Origin: Paulinella micropora
Taxonomy: Eukaryota > Cercozoa > Imbricatea > Euglyphida
Assembly: GCA_009731375.1 (NCBI GenBank)
Contig: BJOX01000148.1
Location: 348,096 to 412,095 of the forward strand
DNA length: 64,000 bases
Direction: 5' to 3'
Of the stretch, positions 1-9,001 are shown one piece after another (within the stretch, counting starts at the first letter, position 1; every line of letters begins with the position of its first letter). The notes under the pieces were generated by a model. The model was not told the DNA's origin and did no database searches. It saw only the letters and a program-made list of their open reading frames with translations. Position numbers and translations under genes: made by a program.

Positions 1-208
1 GTGCTTCTCTGTCAATGGCTGATGCATTTCTGCACATGCGCCTCCATCGTCTCACCCGTGAGGTGAGTACGAAGAATTGACGATAAGCTCTAATGACACC
101 CCCGCAAGGGCAGTTCCAACACTTCCAGACGGACCGGTATGTTCAATGAAAATACTGGTCCAGACGGAGCGGTATGTTCAATGAAAATACTGGTGGCACC
201 GACGGGAA
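1..208 (-). mobile_element. tRNA-derived SINE, copy A3, 5'-truncated and cut by the window edge
   Basis: The reverse complement matches the body of the SINE copies at 45918-46158 and 48879-49118, from the end of the tRNA-like part (TTCCCGTCGGTGCC) to the GAGAAGCAC end. Box A and most of box B are absent; the sequence passes straight into (AAT)n at about 209-232. A segment starting CCAGACGGA and ending AATACTGG occurs twice in tandem (about 130-203), a duplication not seen in the other copies. It is non-coding and probably immobile. Confidence 0.8.
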
Positions 209-344
209 ATAATAATAATAATAATAATAATAGAGCAAAAACTGTATATCTCTATTGTGTTGTTTGCACAATTTCATATCAGCTTATTTCACAAGATGAA
301 ACATTTCACAACATTTACGACACTTTCAAATCATCCACCAAGAA

Positions 345-2183
345 TTAACATACCTTGCCTTCTTCTTTGCCAAGACTTTTGCTTTGCTCCATCGATTCCA
401 CTTCTTGAGCTTGCTCCGGGTCAGACGCAGGGCGAGTGGGGTACCTTCTGTATTCAGACTGAGCGTAACCATCTGGAAGCTTTTCGGGTAGCAGGAAACT
501 ATCCTCGTCGGGTTTTTCAAGAACAGTTGGGTGGTCGGGATCGTGGATCTTGTAACCGGTGTTAGATTTTCGACCTGGGTTTCGTTGAAAACGAGAAAGC
601 ACCGTTGCAGCGTTGGTAGAGTCATCATCGAACAACAAGCTTGAGGAGTGACTGCTGTCGGATTCGTCGCTGTTCTCTGGGTTTGATAACTTAAATTCAG
701 AGTTTTGCTTCTCTTTTGAAGAAGTTTCCGTTTCGTCTTCGCTGATCACCTTCGCTGAACTTGTCGGTCTTTGGAGTGTACCACTGCCCGATAATCCACC
801 GTGCTCAAACTGTGAGTATATATCGGGTAGGTCACTAGGAAGGATACGAGAGTCCTCCTGCTCGTTCAAAGAAGGACGAAATACCTCATAAGTTGCTGGC
901 TTCGTTGTGGTGATGGTGGTTGCGCTAGCACTTTGCAACCCACCGCTCTCAAACTGCGAGTAGATGTCAGGCAGATTGGCAGGAAGGATGCGAGAGTCCT
1001 CCTGCTCGTTCACGGAAGGACGGAACACTTCATAAGTCACTGGCGGCTTTGTTGTTATTGTGGTGGTGGTAGTAGTGGTGGTGGTTGCGCTACCACCTTG
1101 CAATCCACCGCTCTCAAACTGCGAGTAGATATCAGGCAGATTGGCAGGAAGGATGCGAGAGTCCTCCTGCTCGTTCAGGGAAGGACGGAACACTGCCGGT
1201 TTTGTTGTTGTTGTTGTGGTGGTGGTGGAAGTTGTGGTTGCGCTACCACCTTGCAACCCACCGCTCTCAAACTGCGAGTAGATGTCAGGCAGGTCAGTAG
1301 GAAGGATACGAGAGTCCTCCTGCTGGTTCAGAGATGGGCGAAACTCTTCATAATTGACTGCAGGTTTGATCGTGGTGGTGGTGCTGGTGGTGCTTTGCAA
1401 CCCACCGCTCTCAAACTGTGAATAGATGTCGGGCAGATCAGTTGGAAGGATGCGAGAGTCCTCCTTCTGGTTTAGAGAAGGACGGAACACTTCATAATTG
1501 ACTGCCGGCTTCGTTGTGCTGGTGGTAGTGGTGATTGCGCTAGCACTTTGCAGCCCACCGCTCTCAAACTGCGAGTAGATGTCAGGCAGATCAGTAGGAA
1601 GGATGCGAGAGTCCTCCTTCTGGTCCAAAGAAGGACGGAACACTTCATAATTTACTGCCGGCTTTGTTGTTGTTGTTGTCGTGGTGGTGGTTGCGCTTAC
1701 ACTTTGCAGCCCACCGCTCTCAAACTGCGAGTAAATGTCAGGCAGATCAGAAGGAAGGATACGAGAGTCTTCTTTCTCGTTCAGAGAAGGACGGAACATT
1801 TCATAAGTGGCTGCCGGCTTCGTTGTTGTTGTTGTTGTGGTGGTGGTGGTGGTGGTGGTGGTGGTACTGCCTTGCAACCCACCGCTCTCAAACTGTGAGT
1901 AGATGTCAGGCAGATCAGTAGGAAGGATGCGAGAGTCCTCTTGCTCATTCAAGGAAGGCCGAAACACTTCGTAGGATTGCCCTGTGTCAGGGCTGGGTGT
2001 GGCGACAGTCTCTGCTTGCATCCGGCCTGAATCAAATCCCCCAAGGACATTTTGGGACAAACTGTTGCGTTCTTCTGCTTCCCTGGCTTCCTGAATGCTC
2101 TTGAAGCTCAGAATGATTTGAGACAAAATACCCAATAACGTCAGCCCGACCAGTATAAGCGCGATATGGCACCTACATGACAT
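345..2183 (-). CDS. Mucin-like repeat protein with N-terminal membrane anchor; last codons may be intron
   Basis: The open frame encodes 612 residues from the chosen ATG at 2183. Upstream in-frame sequence is only translated (GA)n and (AAT)n repeat, so the longer frame is rejected. Residues about 5-26 (HIALILVGLTLLGILSQIIL) form a signal anchor or signal peptide. Eight modules follow, each with the core FRPSLNEQEDSRILP, then LPDIYSQFESGGLQ, separated by Thr-rich linkers ending in KPA that could carry O-glycans. A ninth degenerate module lies near the C-terminus (DSFLLPEKLPDGYAQSEY), after an acidic Ser-rich spacer. The frame ends GKVC-stop, but AAG followed by GTATGT at 354/353 is a strong splice donor, so the exon may end at 354 and continue beyond the window. 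No enzymatic motif is visible. I do not recognise the family; a surface or extracellular matrix role is inference. Confidence 0.7.
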   Translation of the reverse strand: MSCRCHIALILVGLTLLGILSQIILSFKSIQEAREAEERNSLSQNVLGGFDSGRMQAETVATPSPDTGQSYEVFRPSLNEQEDSRILPTDLPDIYSQFESGGLQGSTTTTTTTTTTTTTTTKPAATYEMFRPSLNEKEDSRILPSDLPDIYSQFESGGLQSVSATTTTTTTTTKPAVNYEVFRPSLDQKEDSRILPTDLPDIYSQFESGGLQSASAITTTTSTTKPAVNYEVFRPSLNQKEDSRILPTDLPDIYSQFESGGLQSTTSTTTTIKPAVNYEEFRPSLNQQEDSRILPTDLPDIYSQFESGGLQGGSATTTSTTTTTTTTKPAVFRPSLNEQEDSRILPANLPDIYSQFESGGLQGGSATTTTTTTTTITTKPPVTYEVFRPSVNEQEDSRILPANLPDIYSQFESGGLQSASATTITTTKPATYEVFRPSLNEQEDSRILPSDLPDIYSQFEHGGLSGSGTLQRPTSSAKVISEDETETSSKEKQNSEFKLSNPENSDESDSSHSSSLLFDDDSTNAATVLSRFQRNPGRKSNTGYKIHDPDHPTVLEKPDEDSFLLPEKLPDGYAQSEYRRYPTRPASDPEQAQEVESMEQSKSLGKEEGKVC

Positions 2184-2194
2184 GGGCAGCAAGA

Positions 2195-2199
2195 GATGC

Positions 2200-2235
<36 letters not shown>

Positions 2236-2323
2236 TGAGAGTGAGAGAGAGAGAGAAAGAAAGAAAGAAAGAAAGAAAGAAAAAAAGAAAGAAAGAAAGA
2301 AGAAAGAAAGAAAGAGAGAGAGG

Positions 2324-2392
<69 letters not shown>

Positions 2393-2438
2393 GGGAAAAG
2401 GGATACAAGAAAGAGGATGTAATAACGATAGTAATAAC

Positions 2439-2481
<43 letters not shown>

Positions 2482-2520
2482 TTAATATAATATAATATAA
2501 TATAATATAATATAATAATA
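2195..2520. repeat. (GA)n / (GAAA)n then (AAT)n and (TATAA)n simple repeats
   Basis: About 200 bp of purine-only GA/GAAA repeat lies directly before the start codon of the repeat-protein gene, followed by (AAT)n and an ATATA-type tract. No gene is visible. Confidence 0.95.
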
Positions 2521-2997
2521 TTGTATTGATCTGTCATGGCTGAGTCCAAGGACCATGCGCCTCCATCCCTCGACCCAACAGTCACACAGTGAATGTTGGG
2601 GAGGGAAGAGTGAATCTGACCATCCCTGAATAGCTACCCGCCCGGCGTGTCGGATACCTTGCAGGGAATCAACTGCAAATGATTGATGTTCCCTATGAGA
2701 GAGTTCCACAAGACTGGGTAAAAGTCGAATGGAGGTACTCAAGGGGTGTAGCAGACATTTCATGCGGTCTGCCACGCATGAGGACGTTTTGTGGTAAGTA
2801 TCTGGGACGCCTCGAAACCCGTCACCACCCCTAGATCGCGGAATGTAAATACCCCTTTGATCCCACGTGGTGTATGTCTTATAAACAACAACACAACGAC
2901 ATGGCCTCGGAACCAACACAACAACATAGCCTCGGAACCAGTGGGAAGAGGCCCAACCACCTCCTCTTCCCGTGGGGTGCCATACTGTGCACCCCTC

Positions 2998-3000
<3 letters not shown>
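2521..3000. other. Non-repetitive island between two (AAT)n arrays, no gene recognised
   Basis: About 480 bp of normal-complexity DNA is bounded on both sides by (AAT)n. It has short direct repeats (ACAACA.. CCTCGGAACCA twice near 2890-2940) and no convincing splice-bounded exon. The arrangement resembles the other dispersed units that sit between microsatellites, so it may be another repeat family seen once here. Confidence 0.4.
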
Positions 3001-3059
<59 letters not shown>

Positions 3060-3064
3060 GTGAC

Positions 3065-3099
<35 letters not shown>

Positions 3100-3100
3100 G
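3001..3100. repeat. (AAT)n microsatellite with one interruption
   Basis: AAT units run for about 100 bp, broken by AGTGACAAT near 3060. Confidence 0.95.
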
Positions 3101-3399
3101 CGTACCATCTGTATCGTCGCTCAGTTTTCGGGCCGCCCGGGTTCGTCTGGGCCTGGTTGGATTCCGGAGTATAGGTGAAAGTGCCGTGGCGACGACTCCA
3201 CGGAGAAGCCATACGAACCTGCCCCACAAAGCACAGGAAAGATATTAAGAACCTGCCCCACAATACACACATTCACAAGGAAGGACGAAAAGTACCATGT
3301 CCGAGCCGTGGCGCCATGCCCTTTCGAGGTTTTCATAGTCGTTATGCTCATATCCTATAATAGGAATAAAGAAAAGCAAAAAGGATTTGACAAAATTGA

Positions 3400-4144
3400 G
3401 AAGAAGAAGAAGAAGAAGAAGAAGAAGAAGAAGAAGAAGAAGAAGAAGAAGAAGAAGAAGAAGAAGAAGAGTTAAGAGGAGGTGACAAAGCTGGCGTATC
3501 ATGGCATCCATTGGCACGACTTAAATGATGCCACATTATGCCTAGCCCAAAGCTTGACTGACGTTCTGAGCGAGACATTTGAAAGCAACTTTAGAGAGCC
3601 ACGACTTGTTTTCTTAAATTTTTGCACGGTAAACAGAGAGCCGCAGGACAAAATTTTGCGCAAGATACGTAGTATATAATATAACATGATAAAGAAGAAG
3701 AAGGCAGAGAAGAGAAGAAGAAGAAGAAGAAGAAGAAGAAGAAGAAGAAGAAGAAGAAGAAGAAGAAGAAGAAGAAGAAGAAGAAGAAGAAGAAGAAGAA
3801 GGAAGAGGAGGAGGAGGAGGAGGAGAAGGAGGAGAAGGAGGAGAAGGAGGAGAAGGAGGAGAAGGAGGAGGAGGAGAAGAAGAAGAAGAAGAAGAAGAAG
3901 AAGAAGAAGAAGAAGGAGGAGGAGGAGGAGGAGGAGAAAAAAAACAAAAAAGAAAGAAAGAAAGAAAGAAAGAACGAAAGAAAGAAAGAACGAAAGAAAG
4001 AAAGAAAGAAAGAAAGAAGAAGAAGAAGAAGAAGAAGAAGAAGAAGAAAGAAGAAGAAAGAAGAAGAAGAAGAAGAAGAAGAATAAGAAGAAGAAGAAGA
4101 AGAAGAAGGAGAAAAAAAAAAAGAAAGAAAGAAAGAAAGAAAGA

Positions 4145-4175
<31 letters not shown>

Positions 4176-4332
4176 AGAAGAAGAAGAAGAAGAAGAAGAA
4201 GAAAGAAGAAGAAAGAAGAAGAAAGAAGAAGAAAGAAGAAGAAAGAAGAAGAAAGAAGAAGAAAGAAGAAGAAAGAAGAAGAAAGAAGAAGAAAAAGAAG
4301 AAGAGGAAGAAGAGGAAGAAGAGGAAGAAGAG

Positions 4333-4364
<32 letters not shown>

Positions 4365-4372
4365 AGAAGAAG

Positions 4373-4404
<32 letters not shown>

Positions 4405-4560
4405 GTAGTAGTAGTAGTAGTAGTAGAAGAAGTAGAAGAAGAAGAAGAAGAAGAAGAAGAAGAAGAAGAAGAAGAAGGAGAAGAAGAAGGCGGAGGAGAA
4501 GGAGAAGGAGGAGGAAGAGGAGGAGGAAGAGGAGGAGGAAGAGGAGGAGGAAGAGGAGGA

Positions 4561-4595
<35 letters not shown>
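3400..4595. repeat. Long purine tract: (GAA)n, (GGA)n, (GAAA)n, (GA)n
   Basis: 3400-3472 is pure (GAA)n. After about 210 bp of ordinary sequence (3475-3685, no gene recognised), roughly 900 bp from 3690 to 4595 is almost entirely purine on the + strand, apart from a short TAG run near 4402-4425. It translates in every frame as poly-Glu/Lys/Arg or poly-Leu/Ser and is not coding. It has potential for triplex or H-DNA. Confidence 0.95.
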
Positions 4596-4599
<4 letters not shown>

Positions 4600-4630
4600 G
4601 CGTGCCCGGGTCGAGGTCTTCGCCTCTCAC

Positions 4631-4679
4631 TTCAGGATGTGCATTGCGCAACTCCGCACACGTCGTACACTCACAATCC
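4631..4679 (-). CDS. Erv-like gene exon R4
   Basis: The acceptor is GTTACAG before GGATTGTGAG and the donor GTGAGA follows CCTGAA. It encodes DCECTTCAELRNAHPE. Its first base completes the CA- codon of the previous exon. A truncated copy lies at 4759-4786. Confidence 0.55.
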
Positions 4680-5005
4680 CTGTAACGTACATACATACAT
4701 GCATGCATACATGCATACATACATACATACACATACATACATACATACATACATACATCTTCGCACACACCAAACACTCACAATCCACATACATACATAC
4801 ATACATACGTACGTACAGCCGAATCATAAGAACTGACTGGTAAAAGGGGTGCGCCGGAGTTCCCGGGGTGCCAGGGGGTCCTAACTGCTCTTTAACAGGG
4901 TTGATTGCCTCAGACACGTACATCCAAACATACATAATATGTAGCATGCATATACGCATAAATACATACCATGTGCATGCATGCATGCATGCATAAATAC
5001 ATACA

Positions 5006-5039
<34 letters not shown>

Positions 5040-5444
5040 CATACATACATACATACATACATACAACTGCCCCTTCACAGGGTTCATCGCGTAACATGCA
5101 TACATACACATACATACATACATACATACATACATACATACATACATGCATACATACATACATACATACATACATACATACAAAGTACCTACCTCCGGAT
5201 CTTCTTTCCACAGTCCGCGTGTGTTGGTTTTCGGCCACATAGCGTCGTTCATCCAGTTATGGAAAGAACAAAGCAAAAAGCTTTGTTGCAAACAATAGCT
5301 TGTAACGCTTTTTCTGCGACACTCAACCCAGCTCCTGCATGTATGTATGTATGTATGTATGTATGTATGTATGTATGTATGTATGTATGTTTTACCTCTG
5401 TGCGAGGCAGGACGCCGCGCATGTCAACACAAGCCTTCAGCCTA
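4631..5444 (-). CDS. Erv/ALR-like sulfhydryl oxidase gene, four internal exons (gene-level entry)
   Basis: Four splice-bounded exons in 5' to 3' order on the minus strand are 5444-5396, 5321-5193, 4908-4838 and 4679-4631. Reading phase carries through all three introns. The second exon has ECRRK followed by FLLCSFHNWMNDAM, which resembles the Erv/ALR core (Cys pair, then a CxFHNxVN FAD-binding helix). Family knowledge: Erv/ALR/QSOX proteins oxidise thiols using FAD and a CxxC pair. I do not see a clear CxxC active site; an upstream exon would be needed. The later exons (AINPVKEQLGPPGTPGTP; DCECTTCAELRNAHPE) are less typical, and the last contains a CxxxxC group. First and last exons are missing. 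Assignment is tentative. Confidence 0.45.
4687..4820. repeat. (TACA)n array containing a truncated copy of exon R4
   Basis: TACATACA repeats surround 4759-4786. On the minus strand that stretch reads GGATTGTGAGTGT.. and encodes DCECLVCAK, matching the start of exon R4 (DCECTTCAE). Confidence 0.7.
4838..4908 (-). CDS. Erv-like gene exon R3
   Basis: The acceptor is TCTGAG before GCAATC and the donor GTCAGT follows TACCA. It encodes AINPVKEQLGPPGTPGTP then AHPFYQ, a Pro/Gly-rich linker. It starts in phase 0 and ends in phase 2, as R2 and R4 require. A truncated copy lies at 5065-5087. Confidence 0.55.
4951..5182. repeat. (TACA)n array with a truncated copy of exon R3
   Basis: Simple repeat, except 5065-5087, which on the minus strand encodes MNPVKGQL, an echo of INPVKEQL in exon R3. 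Confidence 0.7.
5193..5321 (-). CDS. Erv-like gene exon R2
   Basis: The acceptor GGTTGAG precedes TGTCGC and the donor GTAGGT follows CCGGAG, giving 43 codons in phase 0. Visible motifs are CRRKSVTSYC, then FLLCSFHNWMNDAMWPK. The FHNWMN segment matches the HNxVN flavin-contact motif of Erv/ALR proteins. Confidence 0.6.
5396..5444 (-). CDS. Erv-like gene exon R1
   Basis: TTTTTTAG acceptor, GTAAAA donor. It encodes RLKACVDMRGVLPRTE and ends in phase 0, matching R2. A diverged copy at 5506-5560 carries in-frame stops in the same frame and lacks a good donor, so it is a dead echo. Confidence 0.5.
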
Positions 5445-5505
5445 CTAAAAAACATAACATAACATAACATAACATAACATAACATAACATAACACAAAAA
5501 ATCTC

Positions 5506-5560
5506 CTAGAGTGCGTGGCAGGACAACGCGAATGTCAACTCAAGGCTACAGCCTACTAGA
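5506..5560 (-). pseudogene. Decayed duplicate of exon R1
   Basis: It aligns base for base with 5396-5444 at roughly three of four positions (GGCAGGACAACGCGAATGTC versus GGCAGGACGCCGCGCATGTC) but reads through stop codons. It is separated from the intact exon by (ACATA)n at 5449-5493. Confidence 0.6.
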
Positions 5561-5571
5561 ATACATGTATG

Positions 5572-5602
<31 letters not shown>

Positions 5603-6362
5603 TGTATGTAATGTATGTAATGTAATGTAAGGTAAGGTAATGTAAAGTAAGGTAATGTAAGGTAAGGTAAGGTAAGGTAATGTAAGGTAATGTAATGTAA
5701 GGCAATGTACTAAAGTAAAGTAAAGTAAAGTAAAGTAAAGTAAAGTAAAGTAAAGTAAAGTAAAGTTATGTAAAGTAAAGTTATGTAAAGTAAAGTAAAG
5801 TATAGTATAGTATAAAAAAGTAAAGTAATGTAACATAATGTAATGCGATGTAATGTAATGCAATGTCAAAAAAATTAATGTAATGTAATGTAATGTAATG
5901 TAATGTATTTATGTGTGCATGTATGTATGTATATGTATGTATGTGTATGTATGTATATGTATGTATGTATGTGTATGTATGTGTGTGTATGTATATATGT
6001 ATGTATGGATGTATGTCTGTCTGTATGTATGTATGTATGTATGTATGTAGGCATGTATGCATGTATGTATGTATGTATGTATGTATGAATGTATGTATGA
6101 ATGTATGTATGAATGTATGTATGAAAGTATGTATATATGTATGTATGTATGCATGTATGCATGTATGTATCTATGTATGTATGTATCTATGTATGTATGC
6201 ATGCATGCATGCATGTATGTATGTATGTATGTATGTATGTATGTATGTATGTATGAATGTATGTATGAATGTATGTATGAAAGTATGTATGAAAGTATGT
6301 ATGAAAGTATGTATATATGTATGCATGTATGCATGTATGCATGTATGTATCTATGTATGTAC

Positions 6363-6393
<31 letters not shown>

Positions 6394-6498
6394 TCCATGT
6401 ATGTATGTATGTACATATGTATGTATGTATGTATGTATGTATGTGTGTATGTGTGTATGTATGTATGTATGTATGTACATACATATGTATGTATGTAC

Positions 6499-6529
<31 letters not shown>

Positions 6530-6790
6530 TGTATGCATGTATGTATGTATGTACATGTGTACGTACGTATGTATGTACATATGTATGTATGTACATATGT
6601 ATGTATGTATGTATGTACGTACATACATATGTGTATGTATGTATGTATGTATGTATGTATGTATGTATGTATGTACATTATGTATATATGCACATATATA
6701 TGTATGTATGTATGTATGTATGCTTGCATGTATTTGTGTATGTATGTTTATGTACTTGCATGCATGTATGTATTACTTATGCATATATGT
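5561..6790. repeat. (TATG)n, (TGTAA/AGTAA/GGTAA)n and long variant (TATG)n
   Basis: 5564-5600 is (TATG)n. 5600-5905 is a pentanucleotide array that drifts between TGTAA, GGTAA and AGTAA. 5905-6790 is (TATG)n with CATG, CTATG and ACATATG variants and short higher-order blocks (GTATGTATGAA repeated near 6085-6130 and 6250-6310). No gene. Confidence 0.95.
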
Positions 6791-7700
6791 ATAAGCTAGT
6801 ATATTTGTATTGCAAGCACTATGTTTGTATGTTGAAGATACGCCTGTATGTTTTCTGTTGCAATAGAGGGGAGGAAATACACAAAATTCAAATAATCATA
6901 GAAATCATCTTTTGTCTTTCACCGATATTACTGGTATTTAATCCCCTTTCTGCAATAAAAAAGTTTCGACGATCAACAGCACTGGCAGTGCAGACTCAAC
7001 AACCTCATGTCATTCATGTTTTTCAACTTCTTGAAGAAGTGGGTGGTGGATGATTTATGGCAATCGGGTTCATTCAGGCCTAATATGTCAAAAATTCAAA
7101 AGTTTTCAAGTAATCAGGATTTGGACGCTTTTCGCCAACTGGGTGGTCCGCGCGGTCAAGAATTTTTCTCGAGTGCCTGGCGTGATCCCCGTTTTCTTTC
7201 CCGGGTTGACCGCTTTCTTAGCCACTTTCCGGTTTTTAGCCACTAGAAGACCCTAATTAAGGCCGGGTCCAAATAGCTCTTTTTTCAATTGGCAACATCG
7301 ATCATTTTTCGAACAAAAGTGTGGAAGAGTGGGGTAGACGGGTAAGACTGGTAAGGTTGATGGTTGCTTTGGGGACCACAAGAAAAAATAACAGTCATAA
7401 TCCACCAATAGAACAATCCTGTTTTTGGTTTTCTGGTGATTGCGCAAAAGTGCTCGCAAATGAGTACTCAAATGTTTCTTTTGTTTTTGTATCGTGGAAC
7501 AACCTTCTTCTTCTTCTTCGTTTTTATTGAAGAATTGAGAGAACAATTTTTACAATTGGACTCAGGGAACTTCCACGTGAAAAGTATAGCTAGTAAGTTA
7601 TACCTTTATCAAAGGTGGGAACCTAGTACTAGTTATTCAGTTGAGCGTGTTAAGGAAGATATTAAATATTAAATTAGTATTCAGCGGCTCAGTATTAATA
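6791..7700. other. AT-leaning ordinary-complexity region, no gene recognised
   Basis: About 900 bp without simple repeat. Open frames up to 97 codons exist on both strands, but none shows a family motif, signal sequence or coherent splice sites. Confidence 0.4.
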
Positions 7701-7707
7701 TTATATT

Positions 7708-8048
7708 ATAGTTATTAAAATTTATAGTTTTGCTTAGATATGTTGCGCGGTGATATATATTATGCTATGTTAGATGGATATGTAATTGTAAAGGTGTAGT
7801 CATGTGTGGCGGCCCCCCCCCCCCCTCTCTTTTCTTTTTTCTAGAAAAAGAATAAAAGAAGAAAAGGGGTGGGAGGGGGGTGGAAGTTGTTGATATTGTA
7901 TTATAGTTATTAAAATTAATATTTTTTGCTTAGATATGTTGCGCGGTGATATATATTATTATGCTATGTTATGGTTATGTAATTGTAAAGGTGTAGTCGT
8001 ATGTGTGGCGGCCCCCCCCTCTCTTTTCTTTTTTCACAGAAAAGAGTA
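7708..8048. repeat. Tandem duplication of an about 190-bp unit, second copy cut by a gap
   Basis: The stretch from GTTATTAAAATT through TTGCTTAGATATGTTGCGCG, GTAATTGTAAAGGTGTAGTC and a poly-C/TCTCTTTTC run occurs twice, starting near 7711 and 7905. Differences are single bases and a different C-run length. The gap 8076-8348 follows. Confidence 0.8.
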
Positions 8049-8348
8049 AAAGAGAGAGTCTCTCTCTCTCTCTCTNNNNNNNNNNNNNNNNNNNNNNNNN
8101 NNNNNNNNNNNNNNNNNNNNNNNNNNNNNNNNNNNNNNNNNNNNNNNNNNNNNNNNNNNNNNNNNNNNNNNNNNNNNNNNNNNNNNNNNNNNNNNNNNNN
8201 NNNNNNNNNNNNNNNNNNNNNNNNNNNNNNNNNNNNNNNNNNNNNNNNNNNNNNNNNNNNNNNNNNNNNNNNNNNNNNNNNNNNNNNNNNNNNNNNNNNN
8301 NNNNNNNNNNNNNNNNNNNNNNNNNNNNNNNNNNNNNNNNNNNNNNNN

Positions 8349-8894
8349 TTTTTTCCCCCCCCCCCCCCCCCCACCCACAATCAACTCATTACTATATGCT
8401 AAAAAATATCTAAACATAAAACAAATGAAACAACTATATTATACACACATATACCCACACCTTATACAAAATATCTCCATCTGGGGGACGCATGACAACA
8501 AAAAGAAATATATACAACCACTCATAAAAATACATAAAGAAATAATCAGAATAATTGCAAAAACACATTACCGCGCACATACAAAACCAATAAACCAACT
8601 CGAACTGCTTGACATCACCCACCTATACACCCTCCGTGTATGCATAGAAAATCACCCATTCATTTACCCTAAAAAAATCTCAACAGACCACTCCACAACA
8701 ACACCTTTACACCAATCAATATCATACACTCATACAAAACCCGATACTCAACAAAAGGCAGCCTCTTTGTTAACCATAAAGACCCATACCTCACCAAGAT
8801 CTTTGCAGATCAATGGAAGTCAATCCCAAAACATATAACAGATGAAACAAAAATCAAACCATTCAAGAAAGCACTAACTGCATATCTACTAAAA
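8349..8894 (+). pseudogene. LINE ORF2 C-terminal fragment, on an isolated contig in reverse orientation
   Basis: Starting near 8377 the frame reads TINSLLYAKKYLNIKQ then QLYYTHIYPHLIQNISIWG, the thumb/C-terminal region found after the RT of CR1/Jockey-like LINEs. After a frameshift near 8750 it resumes as LFVNHKDPYLTKIF and ends KPFKKALTAYLLK, the usual ORF2 C-terminus. N gaps bound it on both sides (8076-8348 and 8895-9001). The neighbouring LINE at 9002-13040 is on the minus strand and stops exactly where this segment would begin, so a flipped contig is the simplest reading. Confidence 0.8.
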
Positions 8895-9001
8895 NNNNNN
8901 NNNNNNNNNNNNNNNNNNNNNNNNNNNNNNNNNNNNNNNNNNNNNNNNNNNNNNNNNNNNNNNNNNNNNNNNNNNNNNNNNNNNNNNNNNNNNNNNNNNN
9001 N

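Noticed and set aside
2184-2585. N-terminal extension of the mucin-like ORF to 746 residues
   Set aside because: The extra residues are translated (AAT)n and (GA)n; the ATG at 2183 is followed at once by a typical signal-anchor sequence.
3614-4777. 387-codon minus ORF and 239-codon plus ORF of Leu/Ser or Arg/Lys runs
   Set aside because: Translations of (GAA)n/(GGA)n repeat; open in every frame because the repeat has no stops. Same reasoning removes all [36 protein letters not shown] and VVVV frames.
7007-7546. Small ORFs of 79 and 97 codons on opposite strands
   Set aside because: No family motif, no splice context, ordinary length for random sequence.
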